Assembly: GCA_965371445.1 (NCBI GenBank)
Contig: CBDUYN010000034.1
Location: forward strand, 1-64,000
DNA: 64,000 nucleotides
Direction: 5' to 3'
Source: DASWIG01 sp965371445
GTDB lineage: Bacteria > Acidobacteriota > Thermoanaerobaculia > Multivoradales > J023
In this document: piece by piece, positions 43,545 to 50,326 of the stretch
Numbering within the stretch: the first letter of the stretch is position 1
Layout of the letters: the number at the start of each line of letters is the position of its first letter
The notes under the pieces: model-generated
What the model was told of the DNA's origin: nothing
Database searches by the model: none
The model's input: the letters and a program-made list of their open reading frames with translations, nothing else
Translations under genes and position numbers: made by a program

Positions 43545-43814
43545 ATGAAGAGACCCGTCCTGAAACGTATCTTGCTCGCCTCGTATCTGTTGGTTGCCGG
43601 CCTGGTAGTCCTGTCCATGCCGGCGAGCACGAACCTGGCCGACGGCCGCCCGCGCGGTGCCGAATTCCAGTTCCCGTCCCCGGCAGACCGACCCTTGGGA
43701 AGCGAGTTCCAATTCCCCGCCGATCTCCTGGACGGTGAGCTCGGCTCGCCACCTCCCTGTCCGCCGTTGTGCGAAGGCCAGCCGACGGCTCCGTCCGCCG
43801 AGCCGATTTCCTGA
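43545..43814 (+). CDS. Small exported protein with EFQFP repeat
   Basis: Possible protein of 89 residues. MKRPVLKRILLASYLLVAGLV looks like a signal peptide or anchor; the rest is Pro-rich with two copies of (G)(A/S)EFQFP about 16 residues apart and a CPPLC motif. No strong ribosome binding site. The opposite strand is also open here, so the call depends on the signal peptide and repeat. It is not recognised as a family. Confidence 0.45.
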   Translation: MKRPVLKRILLASYLLVAGLVVLSMPASTNLADGRPRGAEFQFPSPADRPLGSEFQFPADLLDGELGSPPPCPPLCEGQPTAPSAEPIS

Positions 43815-43869
43815 AGACGTTCGGGTCCGGCCCGGCGCCGGACCCGGCTTCCCACATCGGAGCTTTCCC

Positions 43870-44298
43870 ATGAGTGAGATCTTCATCACGCTGACCGCCG
43901 CCGCGCTCGCCGTTTTCGCCGTCGTCGCCTTCACCGACTTCTTCGACTTTCATGGCGGTGGCGCTTTCGTCCACTACCACGACACCGGGCACTACTATCT
44001 CGGCGCCCGCTATTTCCCCGAGCTCGGCTACACCGACCTCTATGCCGCCATGCTCGCCGCCGAGGTCGAGAGCGAGGGCACGACGGTCGTTCGCCGGGCC
44101 CGCGATCTGGCGAGTGGCGAGATGACGACGGCCGCCGAGGTCCTCGCCCACGGCCTCGAGGTGCGAGAGCGATTTGCTCCGGATCGCTGGCGGGACTTCC
44201 GCCGCGACGCCGACTATTTTCGCGCCGTTCGACACGTAGCGTCCTGGCGCGACCTCCGGGGGATCTGCTATTCTCGGCCGGTACCCCTGGAGGGATCC
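43870..44298 (+). pseudogene. 5' fragment of a membrane-protein gene
   Basis: From the ATG at 43870 the frame encodes one membrane helix (IFITLTAAALAVFAVVAF) and FHGGGAFVHYHDTGHYYLGA, RYFPELGYTDLYAAMLAAE. This reads like the start of a large acidobacterial membrane protein with an HYHDTxHYYLGAxYFPELGY pattern, remembered as a recurrent pattern and not checked. Instead of continuing as a multi-pass protein, the frame runs in phase into an ECF sigma factor at about 44299. The fragment lacks its own stop and the rest of its membrane part. Confidence 0.45.
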
Positions 44299-44673
44299 TT
44301 GTCAGCCGACGGCCCGGAGATCACCCGCTTCCTCGCTGCCTGGAGTCAGGGCGACCGCGAAGCCGGCGAGCGTCTGATGCAGCTCGTCTACGCGGAGCTT
44401 CGACGCATGGCATCGGGATACCTGCGCGGCGAGCGCACCGGGCATACCCTCCAGCCCACCGCGCTCGTCCATGAGGCCTATCTACGGCTCCTCGGGCACG
44501 AGCAGCTCGAGTGGAAAAGCCGTGCCCAGTTTTTTGGTCTCGCCGCGACCACCATGCGGCGCATCCTCATCGACCACGCCCGGAAATCGCGTTCCCGAAA
44601 ACGCGGCGGCGAGGTGGCTCATCTTCCCTTCCACGAGGTCGAGCCCACCATCTGGCGCGACTCATCCTGGTAG
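44299..44673 (+). pseudogene. Truncated ECF sigma factor (SigK-like/TIGR02999 type)
   Basis: A TTG at 44299 with GGAGGG four bases upstream opens a typical ECF sigma factor of the acidobacterial/planctomycete group: ITRFLAAWSQGDREAGERLM and YAELRRMASGYLRGERTGHT, TALVHEAYLRLL, SRAQFFGLAATTMRRILIDH and a basic RKSRSRKRGG. Region 2 is complete. The frame then ends abruptly (VEPTIWRDSSW) and region 4, the -35-binding HTH, is missing, so it should not work as a normal sigma factor. It is in frame with the upstream membrane-protein fragment, so it could also be read as the C-terminal part of one chimeric 267-residue protein. Confidence 0.65.
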
Positions 44674-44906
44674 TCGGCCGGCGCCGTGTGTTTGGCCTCG
44701 AACGCCTTGCGCAGGCGACTCGGGACGGGAATCACCTCTAGCTCTTCGAGACCCTCCAGGAGCGCGGACCCTTTCGCCTGCAAACCCGACGACATCGTCG
44801 CGCCCTTTTCGACGGGGATCCGACCCTCGACCAGCGGCCCGAGAATTCCCTCACCGTGGAGAACTTCCAGCAAGGCTCTCAGATCCCAGATCCAGTCCCA
44901 GTCCAC
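44619..44906 (-). CDS. Hypothetical protein downstream of the XRE regulator
   Basis: Possible protein of 95 residues (starts MDWDWIWDLRALLEVLHGEG), 13 bases after the XRE gene and in the same direction. No recognised motif. Its last 55 bases overlap the end of the truncated sigma-factor frame on the other strand, so the C-terminus may have been created by the same breakpoint. Function unknown. Confidence 0.4.
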   Translation of the reverse strand: MDWDWIWDLRALLEVLHGEGILGPLVEGRIPVEKGATMSSGLQAKGSALLEGLEELEVIPVPSRLRKAFEAKHTAPADYQDESRQMVGSTSWKGR

Positions 44907-44919
44907 AGCTCCGTCCAGG

Positions 44920-45189
44920 CTACCGATCGAAGGACCGACCAGCCCGGCTTCGCGGCCAACCGTAGAGATCTCTGTAGAATTCCGCAGGTGTGACGCCTAT
45001 GGCATTCAAGATGGTCAGCAACCGCTCGACGGTCAAACGGCTGCCGCCCGATCTCAAGGTCTTGTTCACGGCGCTGCGGCTTAGCTCTACCCTTTGGGCA
45101 AGCTCTGCTCTCGTCACCTTGGACTGACGGACCCGGTCCCGAAGGAGCGTTCGAATAGGCTCCACTTCCCCTTCCCAGTCTTCCATCAT
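44920..45189 (-). CDS. XRE-type helix-turn-helix regulator
   Basis: Protein of 89 residues. The centre is a Cro/C1-type HTH: VTRAELAQRVELSRSAVNKT is helices 2-3, followed by SRLTVERLLTILNAIGVTPA and a short tail. Two adjacent ATG codons (45189, 45186) could start it. It lies 67 bases downstream of the 90-residue gene in a minus-strand gene set of unknown function and may autoregulate that set. Confidence 0.8.
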   Translation of the reverse strand: MMEDWEGEVEPIRTLLRDRVRQSKVTRAELAQRVELSRSAVNKTLRSGGSRLTVERLLTILNAIGVTPAEFYRDLYGWPRSRAGRSFDR

Positions 45190-45256
45190 GGCGGCGGCGG
45201 AGCCTCTCCGCGTGTGCTTTTTTTGATCTTCCACTTCTGCCCTCCTCCGGGGTGCT

Positions 45257-45529
45257 TCATTCGGGTTCCGACTCGACCTGTCCGGTCGCCGCCGTGCGTG
45301 CCTTTCTCGCCGCTTCCTCGACCGCAGCCGCGAGGATTCCGAGATCCCCGTGGAGGATCGCCGTCCGAGAGAGCTCCCCTTTCTCGATCTCGGGGTATTT
45401 CCGCGGGAGTCGGCGGCGAGCCTCCAGAACTTTCCGCCGCAGAGCGTCAAGGTCCGCCGCAACACCCGGCAAGACCCTGGTCTCCAGGTCGGCTGTGATC
45501 TCGGCAAGGTCTCTTCGTTTCGTTTTCAT
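45257..45529 (-). CDS. Small helical protein of unknown function
   Basis: Protein of 90 residues, highly charged and predicted helical (LAEITADLETRVLPGVAADLDALRRK, read as two helices; AAAVEEAARKARTAATG). Begins MKTK, as do the two 19-residue peptides nearby. Its start overlaps the stop of the 250-residue gene by four bases (ATGA), indicating translational coupling. A two-component toxin-antitoxin pair is one possible reading, with no direct evidence. Confidence 0.6.
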   Translation of the reverse strand: MKTKRRDLAEITADLETRVLPGVAADLDALRRKVLEARRRLPRKYPEIEKGELSRTAILHGDLGILAAAVEEAARKARTAATGQVESEPE

Positions 45530-46278
45530 GACGGTTCTCCCAGGCGGCGGGTGCGCCCGTCAAGGTGAAAAAGGTCCCCGAGCTCAATCAGCTCGCTGTG
45601 CTCGGGCGTATAAGCCCCGACCGCGAGACGCGACGCCGGCCGCCGCACGATCAACCACAGACAGGCCGGGACGAGATCCGGCCGAGTCTTCGCCACCGCC
45701 GTCACGGAGCGGGCGACCCCCGCCGCGGTCAAGACCAGCCGGCCGGCCGAGGCCTCGGCCTCGACCTCAGCTGCGGCCTTCACCTCGTTCGCGGCGAGCT
45801 TCTGCCAGACCTGACCGCTGCGCCGAAAGCCGGCAGGGCTGGCCGCGACGATGGCGGCGATCGCCTCGTCGAGATCCGCCAGAGCGGCGAGCTCGCCCGG
45901 TGCCGGGGGCGCGCTGGAGAGCTCGGCCACCAGGTCGGGGGCGGAGCAGATGGCCCAAGTCAGAGCCGGGGCCAGCGACGGCGAGTTGCTCGCGACGTAG
46001 CGCACTGCCGCGTAGAGCTCGCTGTCGGTGAGCCCGTCGCCCGTCGGCTCGCCGCCGGGAAACCACCATTCCATTCGGAGCCCGACGTGATCCAGGAGAG
46101 ACGCCACCTCTTCGAGGTAGCTCAAGACGCCCACCGTACGCAGGGCCGACGCCTCGGCGAGCTCGTCGCGGACGTCCGCGGCGAGCTGTGTGAGCCGCTT
46201 CGCGAGATGGTCAAGCCGGGCACGGCTCGAGCTCTGCGGCGGGCACCCTTCCCTCCGGGTTTCGGCGTACTCGGTCAT
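45526..46278 (-). CDS. Hypothetical protein heading the XRE operon
   Basis: Protein of 250 residues from MTEYAETRREGC; an in-frame ATG at 46320 is also possible. Mostly helical N-terminal half (RLDHLAKRLTQLAADVRDEL), a Trp-rich WWFPGGEPTGDGLTDSELYA, then Ala-rich helices and a C-terminal LVPACLWLIVRRPASRLAVG. No signal peptide or known active site. Coupled to the 90-residue gene. Its start faces the two peptide genes across about 170 bases. Confidence 0.6.
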   Translation of the reverse strand: MTEYAETRREGCPPQSSSRARLDHLAKRLTQLAADVRDELAEASALRTVGVLSYLEEVASLLDHVGLRMEWWFPGGEPTGDGLTDSELYAAVRYVASNSPSLAPALTWAICSAPDLVAELSSAPPAPGELAALADLDEAIAAIVAASPAGFRRSGQVWQKLAANEVKAAAEVEAEASAGRLVLTAAGVARSVTAVAKTRPDLVPACLWLIVRRPASRLAVGAYTPEHSELIELGDLFHLDGRTRRLGEPS

Positions 46279-46435
46279 GACCACGGAGCATCGCAGGAAC
46301 CAAGAGGCCTGGCTGCCCATCTTGACCGCCTGGCTTTGCTCGCGGCGCCTGGTTCAGCGAAACTGCGAAGAGGGCTTTGCAGTTCCGCTGCTATCTTGGG
46401 AGCGCCCGGACCCATGGAGGTGCCGGGCAAACCAC

Positions 46436-46589
46436 AGGAGAAACGCGATGAAGACGAAGACCCACGTACTTTCAGGCCGCGGTCCCCAGGTGGACTTGGC
46501 AGGCTAGGAACCGGATGACAGGCGCGACGAGACAGACGCCCACCCAAGAAGGAGAAACGCGATGAAGACGAAGACCCACGTACTTTCAG
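46436..46589 (+). repeat. 40-base direct repeat containing peptide-gene starts
   Basis: Exact copies at 46436-46475 and 46550-46589, spaced 114 bases. Each contains the ribosome binding site (aggagaaacgcg), the ATG and the first nine codons of a 19-codon gene. Beyond this block the coding ends remain similar with synonymous changes, while the spacer does not repeat. Confidence 0.9.
46448..46507 (+). CDS. 19-residue peptide gene, copy 1
   Basis: Encodes MKTKTHVLSGRGPQVDLAG with a well-placed AGGAG box seven bases before the ATG. Against copy 2, three codons differ synonymously (Gly, Asp, Ala) and three change the residue (R/A, Q/H, V/P). The ends MKTKTHVLSG and DLAG are kept, as expected if the peptide itself is selected. 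No hydrophobic leader is present. It lies convergent to an AraC-TPR regulator gene. Possible roles are signal peptide, modified-peptide precursor or leader peptide; none is proven. Confidence 0.6.
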   Translation: MKTKTHVLSGRGPQVDLAG

Positions 46590-46621
46590 GTGCCGGTCCC
46601 CACCCGGATTTGGCGGGCTAG
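46562..46621 (+). CDS. 19-residue peptide gene, copy 2
   Basis: Encodes MKTKTHVLSGAGPHPDLAG with the same AGGAG box and spacing as copy 1, starting 114 bases after it. The variable core is A-G-P-H-P in place of R-G-P-Q-V. Ends 34 bases before the stop of the convergent AraC-TPR gene. Both copies would sit on one transcript starting in the region divergent from the 46278 gene; a TATCTT at 46392-46397 is a possible -10 box. Confidence 0.6.
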   Translation: MKTKTHVLSGAGPHPDLAG

Positions 46622-46655
46622 CCACCGCCTTTGCGGGCTGGCTACCGGCTCCTGC

Positions 46656-48542
46656 TCAGGCCGGGTCCGGCAGCCAGCCGCCGTGGCGTCGTGCGAGCTT
46701 GCGGGCACTGGCCGCCACCGACCTCGCGTCGGCTTTTTCCCGGACCAGCACCTGTAGGTTGGCGACCGCTTCCAGGGTGTCCAACGGGCATCCCGCCGCC
46801 TCGAAGAAGCGCAGCGCTGAAGCACAGGCTTCGATCGCCTCGGCGGATCGGCCGAGGTCGTAGCTCGCCTCCACCGAATGCGTCACGGCCAGGGCCGCGT
46901 CACGGGGCTGCCCGAGATCGTCGAATCGTCGGCTTGCCTCGGTGAAAAACCTGAGAGAATCTTCAGGGTACCCTTGGATCAGGGAAAGACAACCGCGCGT
47001 GAAAACCTCGTTCGCCGCCAGGCTGGGGAATGCTTCGCGGTCGTAGCAGCATCGGTCGAGCTCTCCCTCGGCCTGCTTGTAGCCGCCGAGGTGCGCCGCG
47101 GCGACTGCAAGGCTGATCGGCACACCGGCTTTCCCGGGTACCGGATCGCGCCGGTTGTCGAGGAAGCTCAGAGCCTCTCGGTTGAGCTGAAAGTCTCTTT
47201 CGTAGTCGCCAAGCTCGAAATAGACGCTGCCTTGTTGGGTCAAGAGCAAGCCGGTGACGTGCGGGTCGAGAGTCTTGTAGAGGTTGGCGGCGGATCTGAG
47301 AAGAACCAGGGCTTGCTTGTAGTCGTTTCTGAACTGCTCCAGGATTCCCGAGAATCGCCCGTGCAGGGCCCGGAGCCACGGGTTGGGGCTCTTCGCCACC
47401 TTCAGCTCCTCGCTCGCCTCGGAGAAACGAGCCATGGCCCGCAGGACGTTGCCGCGAAAGTATCGAGCTTCGGATTCCAGGAGCGGCTGTCTCAGGGCCC
47501 TCGCCTCGGCCAGCGCGCGGTCGACCGCGGCGAGCCGATCGGCCTGAGATGGAAAGTCCAGGCCTTCGACCCGGGAGAGGTAGGCGAGGAACCGGCCGAC
47601 GGAGGGCGGGCCGCCGGCGCCGGCGAGGTCCGCGTGTCGGACGAGCCACCACGCTTTCCAGGCGTCGTCCAGGAAGCCGAGCCGGGCCAGGGGGACGGCC
47701 TTCCAGACGACGCGGTAGCAGTCCTCGCAGCAGACGTCGAACCACTCCAGGTCGAGGGGTAGGAGCTGGAGAGCGTTGCGGAGGTGTTGTCGCAAGGAGG
47801 CACCGGCGTCGCCGAGAAGCTCGCCGCGGCAAGGGAAGCAGAGGTCGTCGAGAAGGGCGTTGTCGGTCTTGCAGGAGACAGCCGTCAGGAGTCGCTGGCG
47901 GGCAATGCTCGGCGGCAGCTCGCCGGCGACGGCATAATGCTCTCGCGCGCGGCAGAGGTGGTCGTAGGCGACATCGAAGTGTCCGCCGAGCAGCTTGTCG
48001 GCGCCGCAGCCGTGCCAGGCCAGCCCGAGGCGGGCGGCCACCGCGGGGCGGGCCGCGTCGTCTCCGGCAAGCCGGTCGAGAGCGGCCCAAGGAGCACCGG
48101 CCGCGAGCGCCAGGTCCGCGGCGGCGAAGTCTTCCGGCGGAGCTTTCGTCTCCTCGCGGTAGCGTTCCGGGGAAAGCCCGAACCGCCTCTTGAAGGTCCG
48201 GTTGAAGTTGCTGAGGGAACCGAAACCGACAAGCTCCGGGAGCTTCCAGACGGGGATCTTCCGGTCCAGCAAGAGGAGGCGAGCCGCCGTTTGAAGGCGC
48301 TGCTCGGTGATGTAGGTCAGGGGTGTGGCGTCGAGATCGGCGAACCACGTGGAGGCGTTGTGGTCCGCCGTCCCGGTTTCCCGCCACAGGGCGGCGACGT
48401 CGAAGTCGAGGTCGAAGAGCCGGTGAGCGATCGTGTCCAGGTGATCGTGGAGGCGCGGGTACGATCCGTCGCGGTCGCGGCGGATCCGTTGGAGCACAGG
48501 TTCAGCGGCCTGGTCTCTTAGTCTCTTGAGTCTCTGGCTCAC
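46656..48542 (-). CDS. AraC-type HTH regulator with C-terminal TPR array
   Basis: Protein of 628 residues from the GTG at 48542, which has GAGGG seven bases upstream; an ATG at 48566 lacks such a site. The first 70 residues are helical; an AraC/XylS HTH follows at about 75-130 (LTYITEQRLQTAARLLLLD and ELVGFGSLSNFNRTFKRRFG). The remaining 480 residues are helical repeats of TPR type, for example ALVLLRSAANLYKTLDPHVT and LLTQQGSVYFELGDYERDFQ. A cluster CCEDC lies near residue 265. The HTH-plus-TPR plan recalls peptide-sensing regulators (RRNPP family in Firmicutes), though those use an XRE-type HTH. Convergent with two tiny peptide genes. Confidence 0.82.
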   Translation of the reverse strand: MSQRLKRLRDQAAEPVLQRIRRDRDGSYPRLHDHLDTIAHRLFDLDFDVAALWRETGTADHNASTWFADLDATPLTYITEQRLQTAARLLLLDRKIPVWKLPELVGFGSLSNFNRTFKRRFGLSPERYREETKAPPEDFAAADLALAAGAPWAALDRLAGDDAARPAVAARLGLAWHGCGADKLLGGHFDVAYDHLCRAREHYAVAGELPPSIARQRLLTAVSCKTDNALLDDLCFPCRGELLGDAGASLRQHLRNALQLLPLDLEWFDVCCEDCYRVVWKAVPLARLGFLDDAWKAWWLVRHADLAGAGGPPSVGRFLAYLSRVEGLDFPSQADRLAAVDRALAEARALRQPLLESEARYFRGNVLRAMARFSEASEELKVAKSPNPWLRALHGRFSGILEQFRNDYKQALVLLRSAANLYKTLDPHVTGLLLTQQGSVYFELGDYERDFQLNREALSFLDNRRDPVPGKAGVPISLAVAAAHLGGYKQAEGELDRCCYDREAFPSLAANEVFTRGCLSLIQGYPEDSLRFFTEASRRFDDLGQPRDAALAVTHSVEASYDLGRSAEAIEACASALRFFEAAGCPLDTLEAVANLQVLVREKADARSVAASARKLARRHGGWLPDPA

Positions 48543-48619
48543 CTCGCAACCCTCTGTAGGCGCCATAGTGTAGCAGAGGCCAGGCGGGTGTAAAGGGCGA
48601 AATCGGGCCTCCGCGGCCC

Positions 48620-48744
48620 AGTTGGCCTGCAAGGAACGAATCAATCCGTTCGACGGAGACACCGTGCTTGAGGCGGCCGAAGACCCCGAAGTTGCCGCGC
48701 TGGCGTTCGGGCTCTGCCGGCTCGGCGAGCGGCAGCCAGAGCAC
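48620..48744 (-). pseudogene. Relic of an ADOP/MacB-like ABC permease
   Basis: An open stretch reads LWLPLAEPAEPERQ, RGNFGVFGRLKHGVSVERI. This matches the periplasmic-domain pattern of acidobacterial MacB-like permeases (xWxPL...RxxxxVxGRLxPGVSxExA). Nothing else of a permease is present on either side. It looks like a short remnant left after gene loss. Confidence 0.45.
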
Positions 48745-48750
48745 GGGCGG

Positions 48751-49542
48751 TTAGCCGCCCCCGCGGGCTCGTAGCTCGCGACGCCGGAGCCAGTCGTCGT
48801 GGGAGCGGCGGAAATCCTCGCCGTCCCAGAGCTCGCCGAAAAGCCGCGTTTCCGTCTCGACGACGACTTCTTCCGGTGCGGCGGTGCGGATCGTGCGGTC
48901 GAGCTCCAGGAAGGAGCGAACCGACGCCGACGAGACCGCCGCGATCCTCTCACCCCAGGCCACCGCCTCCTCGTCGACCTGGCCGCGCGGCACCACCCGG
49001 TCGACGAGACCCAGGCGCAGCGCCTCGTCGCTGGTGATCGTCTCGGCAAGGAGGAAGAGCCGCAGCGCCGCCGAGCGGCCCACGAGACGAAAGAGACGCC
49101 GTCCGCCGCCCCAGCCCGTGACGATGCCGAGGGCCGCGGGGCGAAAGCTGAACCGGATCCCCTCGCCGGCGATCCGCAGGTGACAGGCGACGGCGATCTC
49201 GCAACCGCCGCCCAGGACGTCGCCCGCCAGGGCTCCGATCACCGGCCGGGGACCGTCCTCCAGGCGGCTCAGGACGGCCTGGACGCGGCGCGACATCGCG
49301 ACGGCGTCGCGGCCGGTGGGGAGGTGCTCGAAGTAGGAGAGGTCTCCGCCGGCGCAAAACGTCCGTTCTCCGGCTCCGGCGAGGACCACGGCCCGGACGT
49401 CCGGGTCGTCCTCTACCGCATCGACCGCGGCCTCCAACCCCTCGATCACGGCGGCGTCGACGGCGTTGTGGACCTCGGGACGGTTGAGGCGGACGACGGC
49501 GACGGCGCCGCGTCTCTCCAAGAGGACCGACTCGTTCGACAT
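48751..49542 (-). CDS. Enoyl-CoA hydratase/isomerase family protein
   Basis: Crotonase-fold enzyme of 263 residues. Oxyanion-hole motifs are AGERTFCAGGDLSYF and LAGDVLGGGCEIAVACHLRIA; then AALGIVTGWGGGRRLFRLVG. At the second catalytic position GWGGG replaces the more usual glutamate-bearing PExxLG, so it may be an isomerase or a non-hydratase member. Start at MSNESVLLERR, 7 bases after the Uma2 stop, so it shares that gene's transcript. Confidence 0.87.
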   Translation of the reverse strand: MSNESVLLERRGAVAVVRLNRPEVHNAVDAAVIEGLEAAVDAVEDDPDVRAVVLAGAGERTFCAGGDLSYFEHLPTGRDAVAMSRRVQAVLSRLEDGPRPVIGALAGDVLGGGCEIAVACHLRIAGEGIRFSFRPAALGIVTGWGGGRRLFRLVGRSAALRLFLLAETITSDEALRLGLVDRVVPRGQVDEEAVAWGERIAAVSSASVRSFLELDRTIRTAAPEEVVVETETRLFGELWDGEDFRRSHDDWLRRRELRARGGG

Positions 49543-49549
49543 GCTCGGG

Positions 49550-50122
49550 TCAGAGCCCCGGGACACGCCGGTAAACGTCGGCGAGCGCCAGGCGCGATCC
49601 GATCGCCGGCAACTCGAGGACGTCCGCGCGGTCGTCGAAGTCCGTCAGGATCCAGGTGCCGTCCTCCTGGCGCAGGTACTGCTCGACGTGGACTTCGGCT
49701 TGGGCGACGAGGAGGATGACCTGGAGCGACGGGATGCTGCGGTACTGGAAGAGCTTGGTCCCGCGGTCCTTGTCCTCGGTCGTGGGAGAGAGGATCTCGA
49801 CGATCAAGGTGGGGTTCGTCAGCGTGTCGAGCTCAGCGTCTTCGAAATGGGGTTCGCCACAGGCGACGACGAGGTCGGGATAGGTGTAGCGATCGGTGAC
49901 GGGGATGTGAACCCGCATGTCTCCGGCGAAGCCTTCACATCCCTGGCCTTTTAGTTGCGCATCCAGCGAGACGGTGAGGTTCCAGCTGATCCGGCCGTGC
50001 GCCCGGCTGGCGCCCGACATGGCGACGATCTCGCCGTCGAGAAACTCGTGCTTGCTCTCGCTTTGCCGCTCGAAGGCGAGGTACTCCTTGACGCTCAACT
50101 TACTTTGGGGCTCTGCCGACAT
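49550..50122 (-). CDS. Uma2 family (putative restriction-endonuclease-fold) protein
   Basis: Protein of 190 residues: LSVKEYLAFERQSESKHEFLDGEIVAM, read as a helix followed by the conserved HEFLDGEIVAM; then YTYPDLVVACGEP with the catalytic aspartate and LIVEILSPTTEDKDRGTKL with the E-x-L/K region of the PD-(D/E)xK core. Uma2 proteins are numerous in some phyla and their role is uncertain. Its 5' end is also present in part at 51711-51750, in front of the addB pseudogene, showing that this gene was once next to addB. Confidence 0.85.
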   Translation of the reverse strand: MSAEPQSKLSVKEYLAFERQSESKHEFLDGEIVAMSGASRAHGRISWNLTVSLDAQLKGQGCEGFAGDMRVHIPVTDRYTYPDLVVACGEPHFEDAELDTLTNPTLIVEILSPTTEDKDRGTKLFQYRSIPSLQVILLVAQAEVHVEQYLRQEDGTWILTDFDDRADVLELPAIGSRLALADVYRRVPGL

Positions 50123-50220
50123 GAGGCCATCTTAGCACTCCTCTCCCCGAAAGCTGCCAGAATGGACGCCATGACGGATTCCCGGCTCCTCGTCGCCCAC
50201 GATGCACGCGAGAGTAGAGC
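50093..50220. repeat. Shortest copy of the Uma2/addB junction repeat
   Basis: Covers the first 30 bases of the Uma2 gene, the divergent promoter region and the first 60 or so bases of an addB-like gene (tgccagaatggacgccatga at 50156-50175). The same junction recurs at 51711 onward and, from tgccagaatgg on, at 57703. After about 50220 the similarity stops, so this is only the stub of the nuclease gene. Confidence 0.85.
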
Positions 50221-50269
50221 ACCCGCCTGGTCGACCACCTCACCTCAGTTCGCCCGACGCGAGTTGGGT

Positions 50270-50304
50270 GAGGGTCACGAGCATGCTCCCGGCGCGTGAC
50301 CCTC
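50270..50304 (-). terminator. Hairpin downstream of the alpha/beta hydrolase gene
   Basis: gagggtcacg (50270-50279) pairs perfectly with cgtgaccctc (50295-50304) across a 15-base loop, 22 bases beyond the hydrolase stop at 50327. There is no clear T run. It probably ends or stabilises that transcript. Confidence 0.5.
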
Positions 50305-50326
50305 AACCCGGCTAGACCTCCTCGGT

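Noticed and set aside
43382..43934. Minus-strand frames opposite the small exported protein and membrane-protein fragment
   Set aside because: No domain or start site; the plus strand has a signal peptide and a recognisable fragment.
46436..46589. Possible CRISPR-like repeat pair
   Set aside because: Only two copies, the repeat contains a ribosome site and start codon, and the following codons are under protein-like constraint; no cas genes are near.
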